Assembly (NCBI RefSeq): GCF_000174435.1
Contig: NZ_ACJN02000001.1
Location: 857,658 to 921,657, forward strand
DNA from: Desulfonatronospira thiodismutans ASO3-1
GTDB lineage: Bacteria > Desulfobacterota > Desulfovibrionia > Desulfovibrionales > Desulfonatronovibrionaceae
Length of the DNA stretch: 64,000 nt
Reading direction: 5' to 3'
The translations under genes and the position numbers were made by a program. Below are positions 23,910-33,349 of this stretch, piece after piece (the stretch's first letter is position 1; every line of letters starts with the position of its first letter). The notes under the pieces are model-generated. The model saw only the letters and a program-made list of their open reading frames with translations, made no database searches and was not told where the DNA came from.

Positions 23910-25547
23910 TCATCCTGTAAACCCGGGAGGTAGATCATCTGGTTCCTCTGTGTCCGGCATGATCTCTTCGGGGGGTTCGCGTTCGCGGTCCGGATCCGGA
24001 TCCAGGACCATGCCCTGGGCCCGGCCCTCCTCGATATACGAACCTTTGTTCATTCGCAGGGAATTCATGGGTTCCACCACTATGGCCGACTGGGCCTGCA
24101 CCGGGCAGTGAAACTCGCAGGCCCCGCATCCGGAACATTTTTCCAGGACCACGAAGGGCACCGGGATATCTATGCCCGGTACCCGGCGCAGTTCCAGGGC
24201 CGCATAAGGGCAGACCTCGAAACAGACCAGGCATTTCCTGTCCCAGGCCCAGGCCAGGCATTTGCCCCGCACCACCCTGGCCGTGCCCATCCTGGCCCAG
24301 ACCCTCTCGTTTATAGGCAGGTCCCTGATGGCCCCTGTAGGACACACCCGGCCACAGACATTGCATGTGGGATCACACGGTCCCCGCCTAGGCAGGGCTT
24401 TGGGGCTGAAAAGTCCCAGCACCCCGGCCTCAAACCAGACGGGCTGCAGGGTATTGGTGGGGCAGGCCTTCATGCACTGCCCGCACCGGATGCACCGGCC
24501 CAGAAAATCCTCCTCTTCCAGGGCCCCGGGAGGGCGGATCAGAAACTGCGGAGTAACATTGCCCGGGACGGTATCGCTGCGCACCTCTCTTATGCCTGTC
24601 TGTAAAAGAAGGGCCGATCCCACACCCCCCAGGACCGAAGCCATTACCTTACGCCTCTGGGGCAGAAAACCGGAATCAGCCGCTTCTTTACTCCTGCCCG
24701 TTTGAAAGGACACAGCCTTTTCCGGGCAGACCCGCACGCACTCCAGGCAGACAATACATTCCTGGTGGCTGGTTCTGTGCGGGTCTTCCTCGATGGCCTG
24801 CATGGGACATCTTCTCTGACAGAGACCGCACTCGGTACAGGAGGTAGAGACTTTCCTGCGCAAAAGAGGCTTTCTGGAAAAAATGGCCAGAAGCGCCCCT
24901 GCCGGACAAAGACTGCGGCACCAGAAGCGCGGGGCCAGGACCACCAGGGAAAAAACCAGGATGAAAAAGGCCAGGATAAATATCTGGGTGGCAAAACGGT
25001 AGCTCTGGGGCTCGAAGTAGGCCAGGCTCTGCAGCCCCAGACCGGAGTAGACCATGTACAGGTTGTCCAGGCCCAGGTCGAGAACATGCACAGCAAAGGG
25101 GTAAATCACCAGCCCGTAAAAGCGGGTGACAAGGGACAGGGGTGAAGCAATAAATACAGAGGACACTCCCACAATGGCTGTACCCAGGATGAAAAACAGC
25201 ACCAGGTACTTGACCCGGCGAAGGGTCAGGAGTGACTGGACTGACAGGTTTCTGCCGGAATCTCTTGGCCTGAAAATCCGGTCGCTTATATCCAGGGTGA
25301 CACCCATGGGACAGATACAGGAGCAGAAAAAACGCCCCAGAAACAAAGTAGCCAGGATGATCAGAAGCCCGGGCAGCAGTGCTCCTGCCCACTCCCTGGC
25401 CCCCAGCACAGTGCCTGCAAAGACAAGCGGGTCCAGACGCAGGAAAAAATCAGTGGGGAACCAGGTCCTGAGAGGAAAGGCCGCCAGCAGAAGCAGGGTG
25501 ATAAAAGCAAAAAGACTTAGAGCCTGCAGGGTCCTCTTGAAATTCAT
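23910..25547 (-). CDS. NapH/CcoG-like membrane polyferredoxin
   Basis: 545 residues. Residues 1-215 form about five membrane segments with FCSCICPMGVTLD after the second, the NapH/NosR-type loop, and WCRSLCPAGALLA at the end. Residues 230-285 hold two 4Fe-4S motifs (CTECGLCQRRCP, CIVCLECVRVCP). A Tat- or anchor-like segment follows (VLGGVGSALLLQTG). The C-terminal half carries CIRCGQCMKACP, CNVCGRVCP, CLVCFEVCP and CSGCGACEFHCP. It probably moves electrons across or along the membrane to a periplasmic partner. Its start overlaps the stop of the DUF362 gene by one base (TGATG). The acidic tail after 510 is low complexity. Confidence 0.88.
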   Translation of the reverse strand: MNFKRTLQALSLFAFITLLLLAAFPLRTWFPTDFFLRLDPLVFAGTVLGAREWAGALLPGLLIILATLFLGRFFCSCICPMGVTLDISDRIFRPRDSGRNLSVQSLLTLRRVKYLVLFFILGTAIVGVSSVFIASPLSLVTRFYGLVIYPFAVHVLDLGLDNLYMVYSGLGLQSLAYFEPQSYRFATQIFILAFFILVFSLVVLAPRFWCRSLCPAGALLAIFSRKPLLRRKVSTSCTECGLCQRRCPMQAIEEDPHRTSHQECIVCLECVRVCPEKAVSFQTGRSKEAADSGFLPQRRKVMASVLGGVGSALLLQTGIREVRSDTVPGNVTPQFLIRPPGALEEEDFLGRCIRCGQCMKACPTNTLQPVWFEAGVLGLFSPKALPRRGPCDPTCNVCGRVCPTGAIRDLPINERVWARMGTARVVRGKCLAWAWDRKCLVCFEVCPYAALELRRVPGIDIPVPFVVLEKCSGCGACEFHCPVQAQSAIVVEPMNSLRMNKGSYIEEGRAQGMVLDPDPDREREPPEEIMPDTEEPDDLPPGFTG

Positions 25548-26518
25548 CAGGCATCAACCGTCTGGATCTCCAGGTTGTCCAGGTCCATCCTGCCCAGACC
25601 CCGCTCATGGGCCATTTTTATATGCTCCACCTGGTCCGGCCGGATCTTTCGTCCATACCAGGGAAACAACTCCACTGTCTTGGCGTCTGCAGCCACCATA
25701 TCCCTTGAGGCCAGCACAAGCTCACCCTCAATGACGTCTCCCGGCCCCTGCGGACCGTGGCTGGACAACACCCTGGTCGCGTCCACTACGGTGAGATCCG
25801 CCTTGAGCAGGGTGCACAGGTCCACAATGGCCTGGTTCAGATTGTAACGGCTGTGCATCACACCCCGGTTGCGGATGAGTCCCATCATGCCCTTCATGGA
25901 AACACTGACCCCGGTGGCTGAATGTGACTTGGCCACGGGAGCGGCAATCAAAACATCCGCATCCAGAACATCGCGCATGACCTCGGTGCTTCGAAAACTT
26001 TCACCTTCAGAAATGGACACCTCCTGGAAGAATCGGCGGGCATCCAGGGTCTCTACCCGGGTATTGGGGATATCTGCACAGGCATCCCGGATGCCTGAAA
26101 GCTCCATGCATCTCTGGGCCGACTGCAGGGTGTTGTCCAGGACCATGACCCTGGATGCCCCTGCCTCCACACACATCTCAGCCAGGGTCCTGACCACCCG
26201 GGGATGTGTATTGGTGGCCCGGTCCGGGGTATGGGCAAAGCTCATATTCGGCTTTATCACCACCTTGTCCCCGGAACTGACAAATGAAGACATGCCGCCC
26301 ATGAGATCCACACATGCTCTGGCAGCCTCTGCCGGGCCGCCCCTGGCTACGCCGATATCCGGGCTGTTTCCTGCACTGGAAACAGACGCCTGACCCAGAA
26401 CTCCAAGGCCGGAAAAAGCCACTGCAGCCGCCAGACCCGCCTGACTTTTCAAAAAATCCCTGCGTGACAAGGAATTCTCCGGCATCAACCTCTTCAACAC
26501 CCTGTATTTTTTATTCAT
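25547..26518 (-). CDS. Tat-exported DUF362 protein
   Basis: 323 residues. The N terminus has a twin-arginine signal, NSLSRRDFLKSQAGLAAAVAFSG, so it is exported folded. The body is a DUF362 domain (VVIKPNMSFAH, NTHPRVVRTLAEMCVEAGA, LIAAPVAKSH, MKGMMGLI). GAGGAGCT before the ATG is a good Shine-Dalgarno. DUF362 proteins often accompany Fe-S proteins; the biochemical role is unknown. Overlap with the downstream polyferredoxin gene indicates an operon in which the exported protein is the likely periplasmic partner of the membrane electron carrier (inference). Confidence 0.88.
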   Translation of the reverse strand: MNKKYRVLKRLMPENSLSRRDFLKSQAGLAAAVAFSGLGVLGQASVSSAGNSPDIGVARGGPAEAARACVDLMGGMSSFVSSGDKVVIKPNMSFAHTPDRATNTHPRVVRTLAEMCVEAGASRVMVLDNTLQSAQRCMELSGIRDACADIPNTRVETLDARRFFQEVSISEGESFRSTEVMRDVLDADVLIAAPVAKSHSATGVSVSMKGMMGLIRNRGVMHSRYNLNQAIVDLCTLLKADLTVVDATRVLSSHGPQGPGDVIEGELVLASRDMVAADAKTVELFPWYGRKIRPDQVEHIKMAHERGLGRMDLDNLEIQTVDA

Positions 26519-26725
26519 AGCTCCTCCGGCAATCTGAAAAAATGCGGTTCAAGATGAAAAACCGATAAAAAATGTTCAGATTGTTTTATAATCATAGAGC
26601 TACATCTAAGCAAGAACTATTATCAATCAAAGAAGTTAAAGTCCAGCTGGTGAGGCACACTGTCTTCAGATACATGGACTATTGCGGCCTGGCTAAAGGG
26701 AAAAAGAACCGTTTCCGGATGAAAA

Positions 26726-27250
26726 CTAAATGTATCGTCTTGTTGCGATCACGCTTCTGAAAACTTTTCTGCGCATGAAGTCAGCTTTTCCGGGGGCATG
26801 GTAAAGAAGGTGGGTCCTGAAGCACAGGCAGGAATATGTTTCCGCGAAATCCTCCCGGGCATCCTTGCGCGCTCTTTTTGAGACAAAGCCTTTTTCAGCC
26901 CTGCGCAGGGCGAACCATTCATCCCGCAGACCCTGGTCCAGGACCCGGAAAAACACATGGTGCCCTATCTCATGGTACAGGGTATGAAAAAAACCATCCC
27001 TTGTCTTGAAGGGATAAATAACCACCACCGAGTCCGAACTGTCCCAGTCATGCAGGTATGTGCCCCTGGCCCGCAGGGACTCGGGATTGTTGTTGATATA
27101 GGCCATTTCCAGGGCCAGGCTGCGCTCGGGATCGTATCGGATTATCTTTATTTTGGCGTAGTGCTCCCGGGGCAGGCGCTCTACAGCTGCCCTTATCTCA
27201 TGGGGCGAAACCAGGCTTTGCCGGGAAAAATTGACTATTGCCACACGCAT
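26726..27250 (-). CDS. Putative zinc metallopeptidase (HExxH)
   Basis: 174 residues. TLYHEIGHHVFF near residue 91 is an HExxH zinc motif, and the downstream AREDFAETYSC near 131 offers a third ligand, a layout seen in small zincin-like proteins. The N-terminal third (RVAIVNFSRQSLVSPHEIRAA) is unassigned. No signal peptide, so it is likely cytoplasmic. Its substrate is unknown. The gene is single; downstream is a 200-base gap before the DUF362 gene with no gene seen in it. Confidence 0.75.
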   Translation of the reverse strand: MRVAIVNFSRQSLVSPHEIRAAVERLPREHYAKIKIIRYDPERSLALEMAYINNNPESLRARGTYLHDWDSSDSVVVIYPFKTRDGFFHTLYHEIGHHVFFRVLDQGLRDEWFALRRAEKGFVSKRARKDAREDFAETYSCLCFRTHLLYHAPGKADFMRRKVFRSVIATRRYI

Positions 27251-27354
27251 TGCTGTTCATCCGGAAATTTTGTACTCGACTTTTTATCCATGATAAATTT
27301 ATGCAAATAGCGTGCGCAAAGCAGGACAATGATACTCCACAGGAACCGAAACTT

Positions 27355-27392
27355 AAAAAGCCCGGCCTCAAATTAGATTTGCGGCCGGGCTT
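27355..27392 (-). terminator. Intrinsic terminator on the minus strand
   Basis: On the minus strand AAGCCCGGCC pairs with GGCCGGGCTT across 15 bases and runs into TTTTTAAG. It is placed to stop transcripts coming from serA through the repeat composite. Confidence 0.6.
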
Positions 27393-27481
27393 GAACACTG
27401 GCAACCATTCAAAATGCTGTACCCCTGTTCTTGCTCTCTGATATTGGGTAAATTGATAAGAGTGACTTACTCCTAACACTA

Positions 27482-27615
27482 CAGCGAAACTTATAAAATT
27501 TTTCAATTTGTCTAAACTGGGGACAGGCACTTTTGCCGGTAGCAAATTTGCAAATGCTTCGAAAATTCGGCGGCAAAAGAGCCAGTCCCCGGAGGTCAAT
27601 AAATAAGTTTCGCTG
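27482..27615 (+). repeat. Family B element, copy B2
   Basis: CAGCGAAACTTAT (27482-27494) and ATAAGTTTCGCTG (27603-27615) are 13-bp perfect inverted ends flanked by TA at 27480-27481 and 27616-27617. Confidence 0.8.
27519..27590 (+). repeat. Family C REP-like element, copy C1
   Basis: GGGGACAGGCAC at the left and GAGCCAGTCCCC at the right enclose a TTTTGCCG/CGGCAAAA pair. The same end motifs bound 40284-40362. Such ends resemble the REP sequences used by RAYT (Y1) transposases. Confidence 0.7.
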
Positions 27616-27804
27616 TAGTGCTAAAACCCTGTCATAAAAAACAAGAAACTTAGACAGGATTAACAGGATTGGCAGGATAAGCAATCAGCGGCCGGAAGCC
27701 GCAGATTGCATTAGCCATCCAGCACTCACTTTCTTCCGGCACTCATGAATGCAGGAAAAAAGTGAGTGCTGGAGTGATTACCTTTTGGCCTGGCTTCCGC
27801 CTGT

Positions 27805-27850
27805 CCCGTTTAATTGCTCGCAGAGCAAGCCCGAAGGGCATTAAACTGGG
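27805..27850 (+). repeat. Family D repeat, copy D6
   Basis: Outer arms CCCGTTTAAT (27805-27814) and ATTAAACTGGG (27840-27850). The inner hairpins are TGCTC-GCA-GAGCA and GCCC-GAA-GGGC. It is the exact reverse complement of D7 at 53745-53790. Confidence 0.9.
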
Positions 27851-27939
27851 AGCCAGGACAAAAATGTTTTTCTCTTAATCAATCTCTTAATCCTGTCAAA
27901 AAAGCTCTTTTCTTTATTGGGTTGCGGGCATGGCCCGCG

Positions 27940-29124
27940 TTAGTAAACCACCCTTCTGACCCCGTCAATTTCCAGGAGTTTCTCCTGCATCTCGGAAGTA
28001 GGTTTTTCCTGGATGGTATATATGGTCTGGGCCAGCCCGTCCAGGCGTCTGGAATTATTTTCCTGAATGTTCACCCCCAGATCGCCGAAGGCTGTGCCGA
28101 ACTTGCCGAACATACCCGGCTTGTCCTCATGGGTAATGAAAATGGTATAAAGATCAATGCCTTCGTCGATTACAGTCTGGCCCACATTGACTGACTGCCT
28201 GAAGTCCCCATATTTTAAATACTTGGAGACCACATCGGCGATTTCCATCCCTGTCTTGCGGGCGGCATTGGCTGTGGAAGCCCCCAGGTGAGCGCTAAGG
28301 ACAATATTGTCCAGTTCGGCCAGCTTGCTGGTAAAAGGCTCGCCTTCGCGCTTGGGTTCCTTTTCGTAGCAGTCCAGGGCCGCTCCGGCGATCCTGCCGT
28401 TTTTAAGGGCATAATAAAGGGCGTCTTCCTCCACATTCACCCCTCTGGAAGCATTTATCAGGAAGGCGCTGGATTTCATACGTTCAAGCTCTGGCTCTCT
28501 TATCAGGGTGTGCGCCCCTCCGGTGTTGATGCTTACAAAGTCGGCATGATCCAGCACCTCTTCCATGGAATCCATATAGTCCACTTCCGAATCCATCCAG
28601 CGCTGCATGTCGAAGCCGATGACCTTCATGTCCAGGTCCTTGGCCTTGTTGGCCACGGCCTGCCCTATACGCCCACATCCGATGAGGCCCAGGGTCTTGC
28701 CCTGCAGTTCCACACCTTTAAAACGGGCCTTGTGCCAGATGCCCGATTTCAGTGTATGGTGGGCAAAGGGCACTTTGCGGGCAATGGCGAACATGAGCCC
28801 GATTACATGCTCCGCTGTGGCATTGATGTTGCCGTGTGGGGCGAATTTGACCACAACACCGCATTCCTTGGCGGCCTGCAGATCGATGTTGTCCGTGCCT
28901 ACTCCTCCGCGGCCGATTATCTTCAGCTTGCCCCGCTTAGTGGTGGCTGCCTCGATGAGCTCCCTGTTTACCTTGGTGGCGCTGCGCACCAGAAGGGCGT
29001 CGAAATCAGGAAGGTCTCCAAGCAGATCTTCATAATCACGCTTTTCCGTGTCCACGCTGAAACCTTCCCGGCGCAGAAAGTTGACAGCTTCATCCACCAG
29101 GCCGTCATTTGCCAGAATTCTCAT
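27940..29124 (-). CDS. serA: D-3-phosphoglycerate dehydrogenase
   Basis: 394 residues. The NAD-binding motif LGLIGCGRIGQAVANKA is near 149, the substrate/catalytic Arg lies in INASRGVNVEEDAL near 230, the catalytic His in LSAHLGASTANA, and a C-terminal ACT-like domain (FITHEDKPGMFGKFG) runs from about 320. It oxidises 3-phosphoglycerate in the first step of serine synthesis. The length equals the short SerA form without the intervening domain. TTTGCAAAGGAGGTCAAAG upstream is a strong Shine-Dalgarno. The class V aminotransferase gene ends 45 bases upstream, so the two form an operon. The TAA stop lies in the CTAA bounding a family A element. Confidence 0.93.
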   Translation of the reverse strand: MRILANDGLVDEAVNFLRREGFSVDTEKRDYEDLLGDLPDFDALLVRSATKVNRELIEAATTKRGKLKIIGRGGVGTDNIDLQAAKECGVVVKFAPHGNINATAEHVIGLMFAIARKVPFAHHTLKSGIWHKARFKGVELQGKTLGLIGCGRIGQAVANKAKDLDMKVIGFDMQRWMDSEVDYMDSMEEVLDHADFVSINTGGAHTLIREPELERMKSSAFLINASRGVNVEEDALYYALKNGRIAGAALDCYEKEPKREGEPFTSKLAELDNIVLSAHLGASTANAARKTGMEIADVVSKYLKYGDFRQSVNVGQTVIDEGIDLYTIFITHEDKPGMFGKFGTAFGDLGVNIQENNSRRLDGLAQTIYTIQEKPTSEMQEKLLEIDGVRRVVY

Positions 29125-29169
29125 AAACTTTGACCTCCTTTGCCAGACCCTGTGAAGGGCACCTGTTTT

Positions 29170-30300
29170 TTAAGCCTGCAGTATGCCTTTCAGTGTCTGC
29201 AAGTATTCCTCCAGCATATCCATATTCATATCGCCCATATGCCCGATACGGAAAACCGCTCTTTTTCCGGCCTGCTCCAGGGCGTCATTGAGTTTGCCGT
29301 AACCCGGGTCAAAAAGGTATCCTTTCTCCCGGAGGGTTTCCTTGATTTCCTTCAGCCTGGCCGCTGTCATACTTTCAGGCACGCGTACGCAGGTCACTGT
29401 TGGAGAACGGTAGCCTTCTGGAGCAAAAAGTTCGAAGCCTTCAAGTCCAGAGACAAATTCATGCACTGCATCACGCATCTGTAAATGTCTTTTGAAGCGG
29501 CTTTCCACACCCTCCTCATTTACAATATACTCCATCTGCAGATACATCTGATTGGCCAGGGTGCAGTTGGGAGTGGTCAGAGTCTGAAATTTTCTGGCCC
29601 TGGGCAGTTGGGCCAGAATGTCGGAAACAAAGCCACGGTTGGAAACCTTTTCCGCCTTGGCCAAGGCTTCCGGACTCACAAAGGCGATCCCGAAACCGGC
29701 CGGAAGTCCCAGGCTCTTCTGGGTGGAAGTTATGTACATGGCACATCTGGTATCCTCGATATGGCTGGGGGAACCTCCGAATATGCTGATTCCATCCACC
29801 AGGGCCAGGGCCCCGGACCTGCGGATGACCTCGCAGGCAGCCTTGATATCATTGGTAACACCTGTGGATGTCTCGTTGTGGGTCAGGGAAACCACCGCCG
29901 GCCTGTGCTCATCCAGGGCTTGCTGCAGCCTGGCTGTATCTATGCATGAGCCGGGGTCAAACTTCAGCTGAACAGCATCCTTGCCGTTCACTGTGGCGAT
30001 CTTGTGGTAAAGGTCTCCGAAGGCCCCTACGGACACATTGAGCACCTTTTCACCGTCAGCCACCAGGGACCTGATGGAGGCCTCCATGGCATTGGTGCCG
30101 CTGCCGTTGAAAATTATCACCTCGTAATCGTCCGGTGCACCGGCCAGAATCTTGAGGTTTTTCATTATGGGTTCAAAACGCTTGCGGTTTTCTGCGTCCC
30201 TGTGGCCGAATTCCGGCCAGAGCCCCGCCTGACGTACCTCCGGGCGGACATAGATAGGACCGGTTATAAAAAGCTGCAACTCGGGAAACGGACTTTGCAT
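29170..30300 (-). CDS. Class V aminotransferase, probable phosphoserine or serine-glyoxylate type
   Basis: 376 residues; AGGAGGAG precedes the ATG at 30300. TGPIYVRPEVRQA, FNGSGTNAMEASIRSL, LTHNETSTGVTND and the PLP Lys in STQKSLGLPAGFGIAF identify the alanine-glyoxylate/serine-pyruvate branch of fold-type I. Placement immediately before serA points to 3-phosphoserine aminotransferase activity, as a class V replacement for SerC, but alanine-glyoxylate activity cannot be excluded. It would supply the second step of serine synthesis in this operon. Confidence 0.88.
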   Translation of the reverse strand: MQSPFPELQLFITGPIYVRPEVRQAGLWPEFGHRDAENRKRFEPIMKNLKILAGAPDDYEVIIFNGSGTNAMEASIRSLVADGEKVLNVSVGAFGDLYHKIATVNGKDAVQLKFDPGSCIDTARLQQALDEHRPAVVSLTHNETSTGVTNDIKAACEVIRRSGALALVDGISIFGGSPSHIEDTRCAMYITSTQKSLGLPAGFGIAFVSPEALAKAEKVSNRGFVSDILAQLPRARKFQTLTTPNCTLANQMYLQMEYIVNEEGVESRFKRHLQMRDAVHEFVSGLEGFELFAPEGYRSPTVTCVRVPESMTAARLKEIKETLREKGYLFDPGYGKLNDALEQAGKRAVFRIGHMGDMNMDMLEEYLQTLKGILQA

Positions 30301-30784
30301 CAATCTCTCCTCCTGATAAAATTCAAATCCTGGTTTTAGCCCAAAAAAACCGCCCGATTCTCACGGAAACGGCTCAGCCCGGAAAGACGGGCATACAGAC
30401 CGGGCGCGCTCTGGAAACATAGAAGCATCAAGGTTAATGCAACTTGAAAAGACTCTTCAGGTGGGTATTGCAGGCGAGCAATGGCGTGTTAAAAATCCAA
30501 TGCTCCTTATAAAACCTCTTATTTGAAGAGAATTAGACTGGATGGATAAAAATGTCAAATTATATCTCAAGCTGTCTGACACTGAAACAGCAAGAATTAT
30601 TACTGCTTGCTGCGAGTTACTCCCTGCTTGGTTTCTTGCGGAAAATTACATGGATCACTCTGTTTTTCCTGTGGCCAGCCACCATGAAGATTGACCTGTA
30701 AAAAAAACGGATGCCCGTTAATTCATCTTTTTTACTGTTTGATTTTTTGCACTCTGCCTAACAGGGGCAAGCAGCTCACACTGA
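30301..30784. other. Intergenic region with one doubtful small frame
   Basis: A 49-codon frame (30552-30701, plus strand) starts MSNYISSCLTLKQQ and ends with a hydrophobic stretch, with GGATGG 6 bases before its ATG. It has no known relatives that I recognise. Otherwise there are only short GC-rich inverted repeats near 30360-30410. Confidence 0.3.
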
Positions 30785-33349
30785 CTACTGCCCATCCTGG
30801 ACAGGCCGGTCGATTGCTTCCCGCACTCTGGACAAAAGTTCCGGCACCCGGTAAGGCTTGGCCATAAAGCCTACGCGCCCGGACTTGAGGTACTGCCTGA
30901 GTCTTTCTTCAGGAGAATATCCGCTCACCACAAGTATGTTCACCTCTAAATCCAGTTTAAGAAGCCGCTGTATACACTCGTACCCACCCATGCCGGGCAT
31001 ATTAATGTCCATTATAATCAAGGCGATACTGTCTTGATTCTTTTGATACATTTCCAGGGCCTGCTCTCCGCTTTCTGCACAGCTTGCCCTGTACCCTGCT
31101 TCCTCCAGGGCCTCCCGGGTAAGTTCCCTTAGAACCGGCTCATCGTCCACCACCAGAATATGCTCATAGCTGTCTGCTTTTTTTTCTTCCCTGTCTGAAA
31201 AGCAGGCTTCCTCTTCTGGGGCTACAGGCAGATAAATCCTGAATTTTGCCCCCTGCCCCAGACTGCTCCTGCACTCTATATATCCCTGATGATTTTCCAC
31301 TATCCCGAACACTGAGGCCAGGCCGAGCCCGGTTCCTTTGCCCGGCTCCTTAGTGGTAAAAAAGGGATCAAAGATTTTCTGCCTGATATCCTCGTCAATG
31401 CCCTCACCGGTATCACTGATGCTAAGCACTACATAACTGCCGGGTTCCACCCTGAAATGCTCCAGAAGCTGAGGCTCCTGGAAATGTGCCATGGAGGTCT
31501 CGATGGTTAACCTCCCTCCCTCGGGCATGGCATCCAGGGCGTTGTTGCACAGGTTCAGCAAAACCTGCTCCAGTTGCGCAGGATCTCCCTGAACAGGCTT
31601 AATACCGTCATCCAGTCTGAGTTCCAGGGCAATTTGGTCCGGAAAAGACTTTTTAAGCAACGAGGCCGTTTCGGCAGCCTCCCGGTTGAGATCAACCGGC
31701 CTGAACTGGCCTTCTATTTCCCGGCTGAAGGTCAGAAGCTGTCTCACTAACTTTGCAGCCCTCTCCCCGGCCTGCTGTATCTGCACTATCCTTTTTATAT
31801 CCGGATCGTCCTGGGCCTTTTTTTCCAGCAGCATCCTGACGTGGCCGCTTATGACCTGCAGAATATTGTTGAAATCATGAGCTATTCCCCCGGCCAGAGT
31901 ACCTACAGCCTGCATCTTGTGCGCCTGATGCAGACGTGCTTCCATATCCCTGCGTTCGGTTATATCCGTGGATATTACAATACGCACCATTCGACCGTCG
32001 CTCCAGGGTATGGCCATGGCCCTGCAGTCATAAGAACTTCCGGTTTCCTGGTCCTGATATTCCCACCTGGCCGGTTCAGGAGTCCCGGACTGATTTTTAA
32101 GCTCATCTTTTCTGCAAAAAGAACACGGACCCTGCTGAGCATTCTGAAACACTTCCCAGCACTTGCGGCCGATCACCTCTCCCCTTTTCTCCCGGATATA
32201 GCTGTTTATAAAAAGGATCTCGTCAGAATGCATATCCGCCACGTACACTGCAGCGTCCAGGCTGTCCAGGATGCCGGCCAGACGCTGTTCACTGCGTCGC
32301 AGGGTCTCCTCTCTGCGCACGACGGTTTCAGCCATATCCTGAAAGCTGCTGCTTAATGCCTGCAGTTCGTAAAATGAAGATACATAGTTCTGTACACCCA
32401 TATCAAAAGCGCCCCGGGGCAGTTTTTCCACCTCCCCGGTAAAGCTGACCAGGGGGTCAATCACGTCCTGGCGCACTCTCCAGGTCACATTCCAGACAAG
32501 CAGGCCAAGAAACCCAAAAAGCAGGAACCCGGCAAACCCAATGGGCATAAGAACCGGCAGCAGCTGTCCCTTGACAGACCAGGCTGTAAAGACTGTCCAC
32601 TCCGCTTCCGGAACCTTTTCCGCACTGAAAAGATAAAGCTCACCGTATTTTCTGCCCATTCCCAGGAAACCTGTCTGTCCCTGCAGAGCTCTGGCCACGG
32701 GCCTGAGATGCCCGAGATTATACTGCCCGGCCACCACGCTGGATTCAGGGTGGGCCAGAACATTACCATAGCCGTCCAGGACAAAGACCCGGTCATCTTT
32801 TTGCATCCGGGTTATCCTGGTTATAAACTCCTGCAGGGAGTCCAGGTCCAGCTCAGCAACCAGAATTTTACTGAAGTGGCCTGTATAAGACAGACTTACT
32901 GTAACAGTATATTCGTCCGGCTTCATGTAGGGAGTGGAAAAGTAAAACTCTCCTGAAGTCTCAAGTCTTTCTGTTGCCGGAATCATGCGGGAATAATCCT
33001 GGAAAGCCTCCATCTCGGGCAGAACCTGCCTGATGCGTCCGGATTCATCCAGAACCAGAAAACGCTTGAAAAGCCCGGCATGAGCCTTGTAGTGACTGGC
33101 AATGGCCTCAAATTCCGGGTAAAGTACCATCCTGGACAAAAATCTGATGGTCTGCATCTGGGACTTGATATGAGACTGCACGTAGGAGGAAATGCTGGCC
33201 GCCTGCAGGCGCTGCTCGCTCCTGATCTCCTGATAACGGAAATATCCCAGCAGAACTGCGATCCCAAGGATTATCAGCATGGAGATGAGCAGAAGACGCC
33301 AGCCCAGAAGGCGCTGCAGGATATTGGTCAGAGTGGGTGCCGGCTTCAT
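30785..33349 (-). CDS. Membrane-bound hybrid histidine kinase coupled to a binding protein
   Basis: 854 residues. Membrane segments at about 17-36 and 263-290 enclose a dCache-like periplasmic sensor ([29 protein letters not shown]). A PAS domain (345-465) contains GRKCWEV and GPCSFC; HisKA has His 491 in [12 protein letters not shown]; HATPase has DTGEGI and [12 protein letters not shown]; a REC domain (about 730-845) has VVDDEP and DINMPGMGG. The start overlaps the stop of the LivK-like gene by four bases, so the binding protein is very probably its ligand-presenting partner. No DNA-binding regulator lies nearby; the REC may pass phosphate to a distant one. Confidence 0.92.
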   Translation of the reverse strand: MKPAPTLTNILQRLLGWRLLLISMLIILGIAVLLGYFRYQEIRSEQRLQAASISSYVQSHIKSQMQTIRFLSRMVLYPEFEAIASHYKAHAGLFKRFLVLDESGRIRQVLPEMEAFQDYSRMIPATERLETSGEFYFSTPYMKPDEYTVTVSLSYTGHFSKILVAELDLDSLQEFITRITRMQKDDRVFVLDGYGNVLAHPESSVVAGQYNLGHLRPVARALQGQTGFLGMGRKYGELYLFSAEKVPEAEWTVFTAWSVKGQLLPVLMPIGFAGFLLFGFLGLLVWNVTWRVRQDVIDPLVSFTGEVEKLPRGAFDMGVQNYVSSFYELQALSSSFQDMAETVVRREETLRRSEQRLAGILDSLDAAVYVADMHSDEILFINSYIREKRGEVIGRKCWEVFQNAQQGPCSFCRKDELKNQSGTPEPARWEYQDQETGSSYDCRAMAIPWSDGRMVRIVISTDITERRDMEARLHQAHKMQAVGTLAGGIAHDFNNILQVISGHVRMLLEKKAQDDPDIKRIVQIQQAGERAAKLVRQLLTFSREIEGQFRPVDLNREAAETASLLKKSFPDQIALELRLDDGIKPVQGDPAQLEQVLLNLCNNALDAMPEGGRLTIETSMAHFQEPQLLEHFRVEPGSYVVLSISDTGEGIDEDIRQKIFDPFFTTKEPGKGTGLGLASVFGIVENHQGYIECRSSLGQGAKFRIYLPVAPEEEACFSDREEKKADSYEHILVVDDEPVLRELTREALEEAGYRASCAESGEQALEMYQKNQDSIALIIMDINMPGMGGYECIQRLLKLDLEVNILVVSGYSPEERLRQYLKSGRVGFMAKPYRVPELLSRVREAIDRPVQDGQ

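Larger units (their letters stand above)
27463..27943 (-). mobile_element. Composite: family A element A2 with nested B2, C1 and D6
   Basis: The right edge TTAG at 27940-27943 is CTAA on the minus strand and contains the serA stop codon. The left edge TGACTTACT (27463-27471) is the usual family A end. Family B (27482-27615) is inserted near the left end with a TA on each side, family C (27519-27590) lies inside B, and family D (27805-27850) lies in a family A hairpin. The stretch 27251-27939 holds no gene. Confidence 0.85.

Noticed and set aside
26572-26760. 62-codon frame on the plus strand
   Set aside because: No ribosome binding site, overlaps the 3' end of the metallopeptidase gene on the other strand and has no recognisable feature.
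28288-29133. 281-codon frame on the plus strand over serA
   Set aside because: Mirror of serA, whose catalytic and NAD-binding motifs are intact; a product of GC-biased codon use on the opposite strand.
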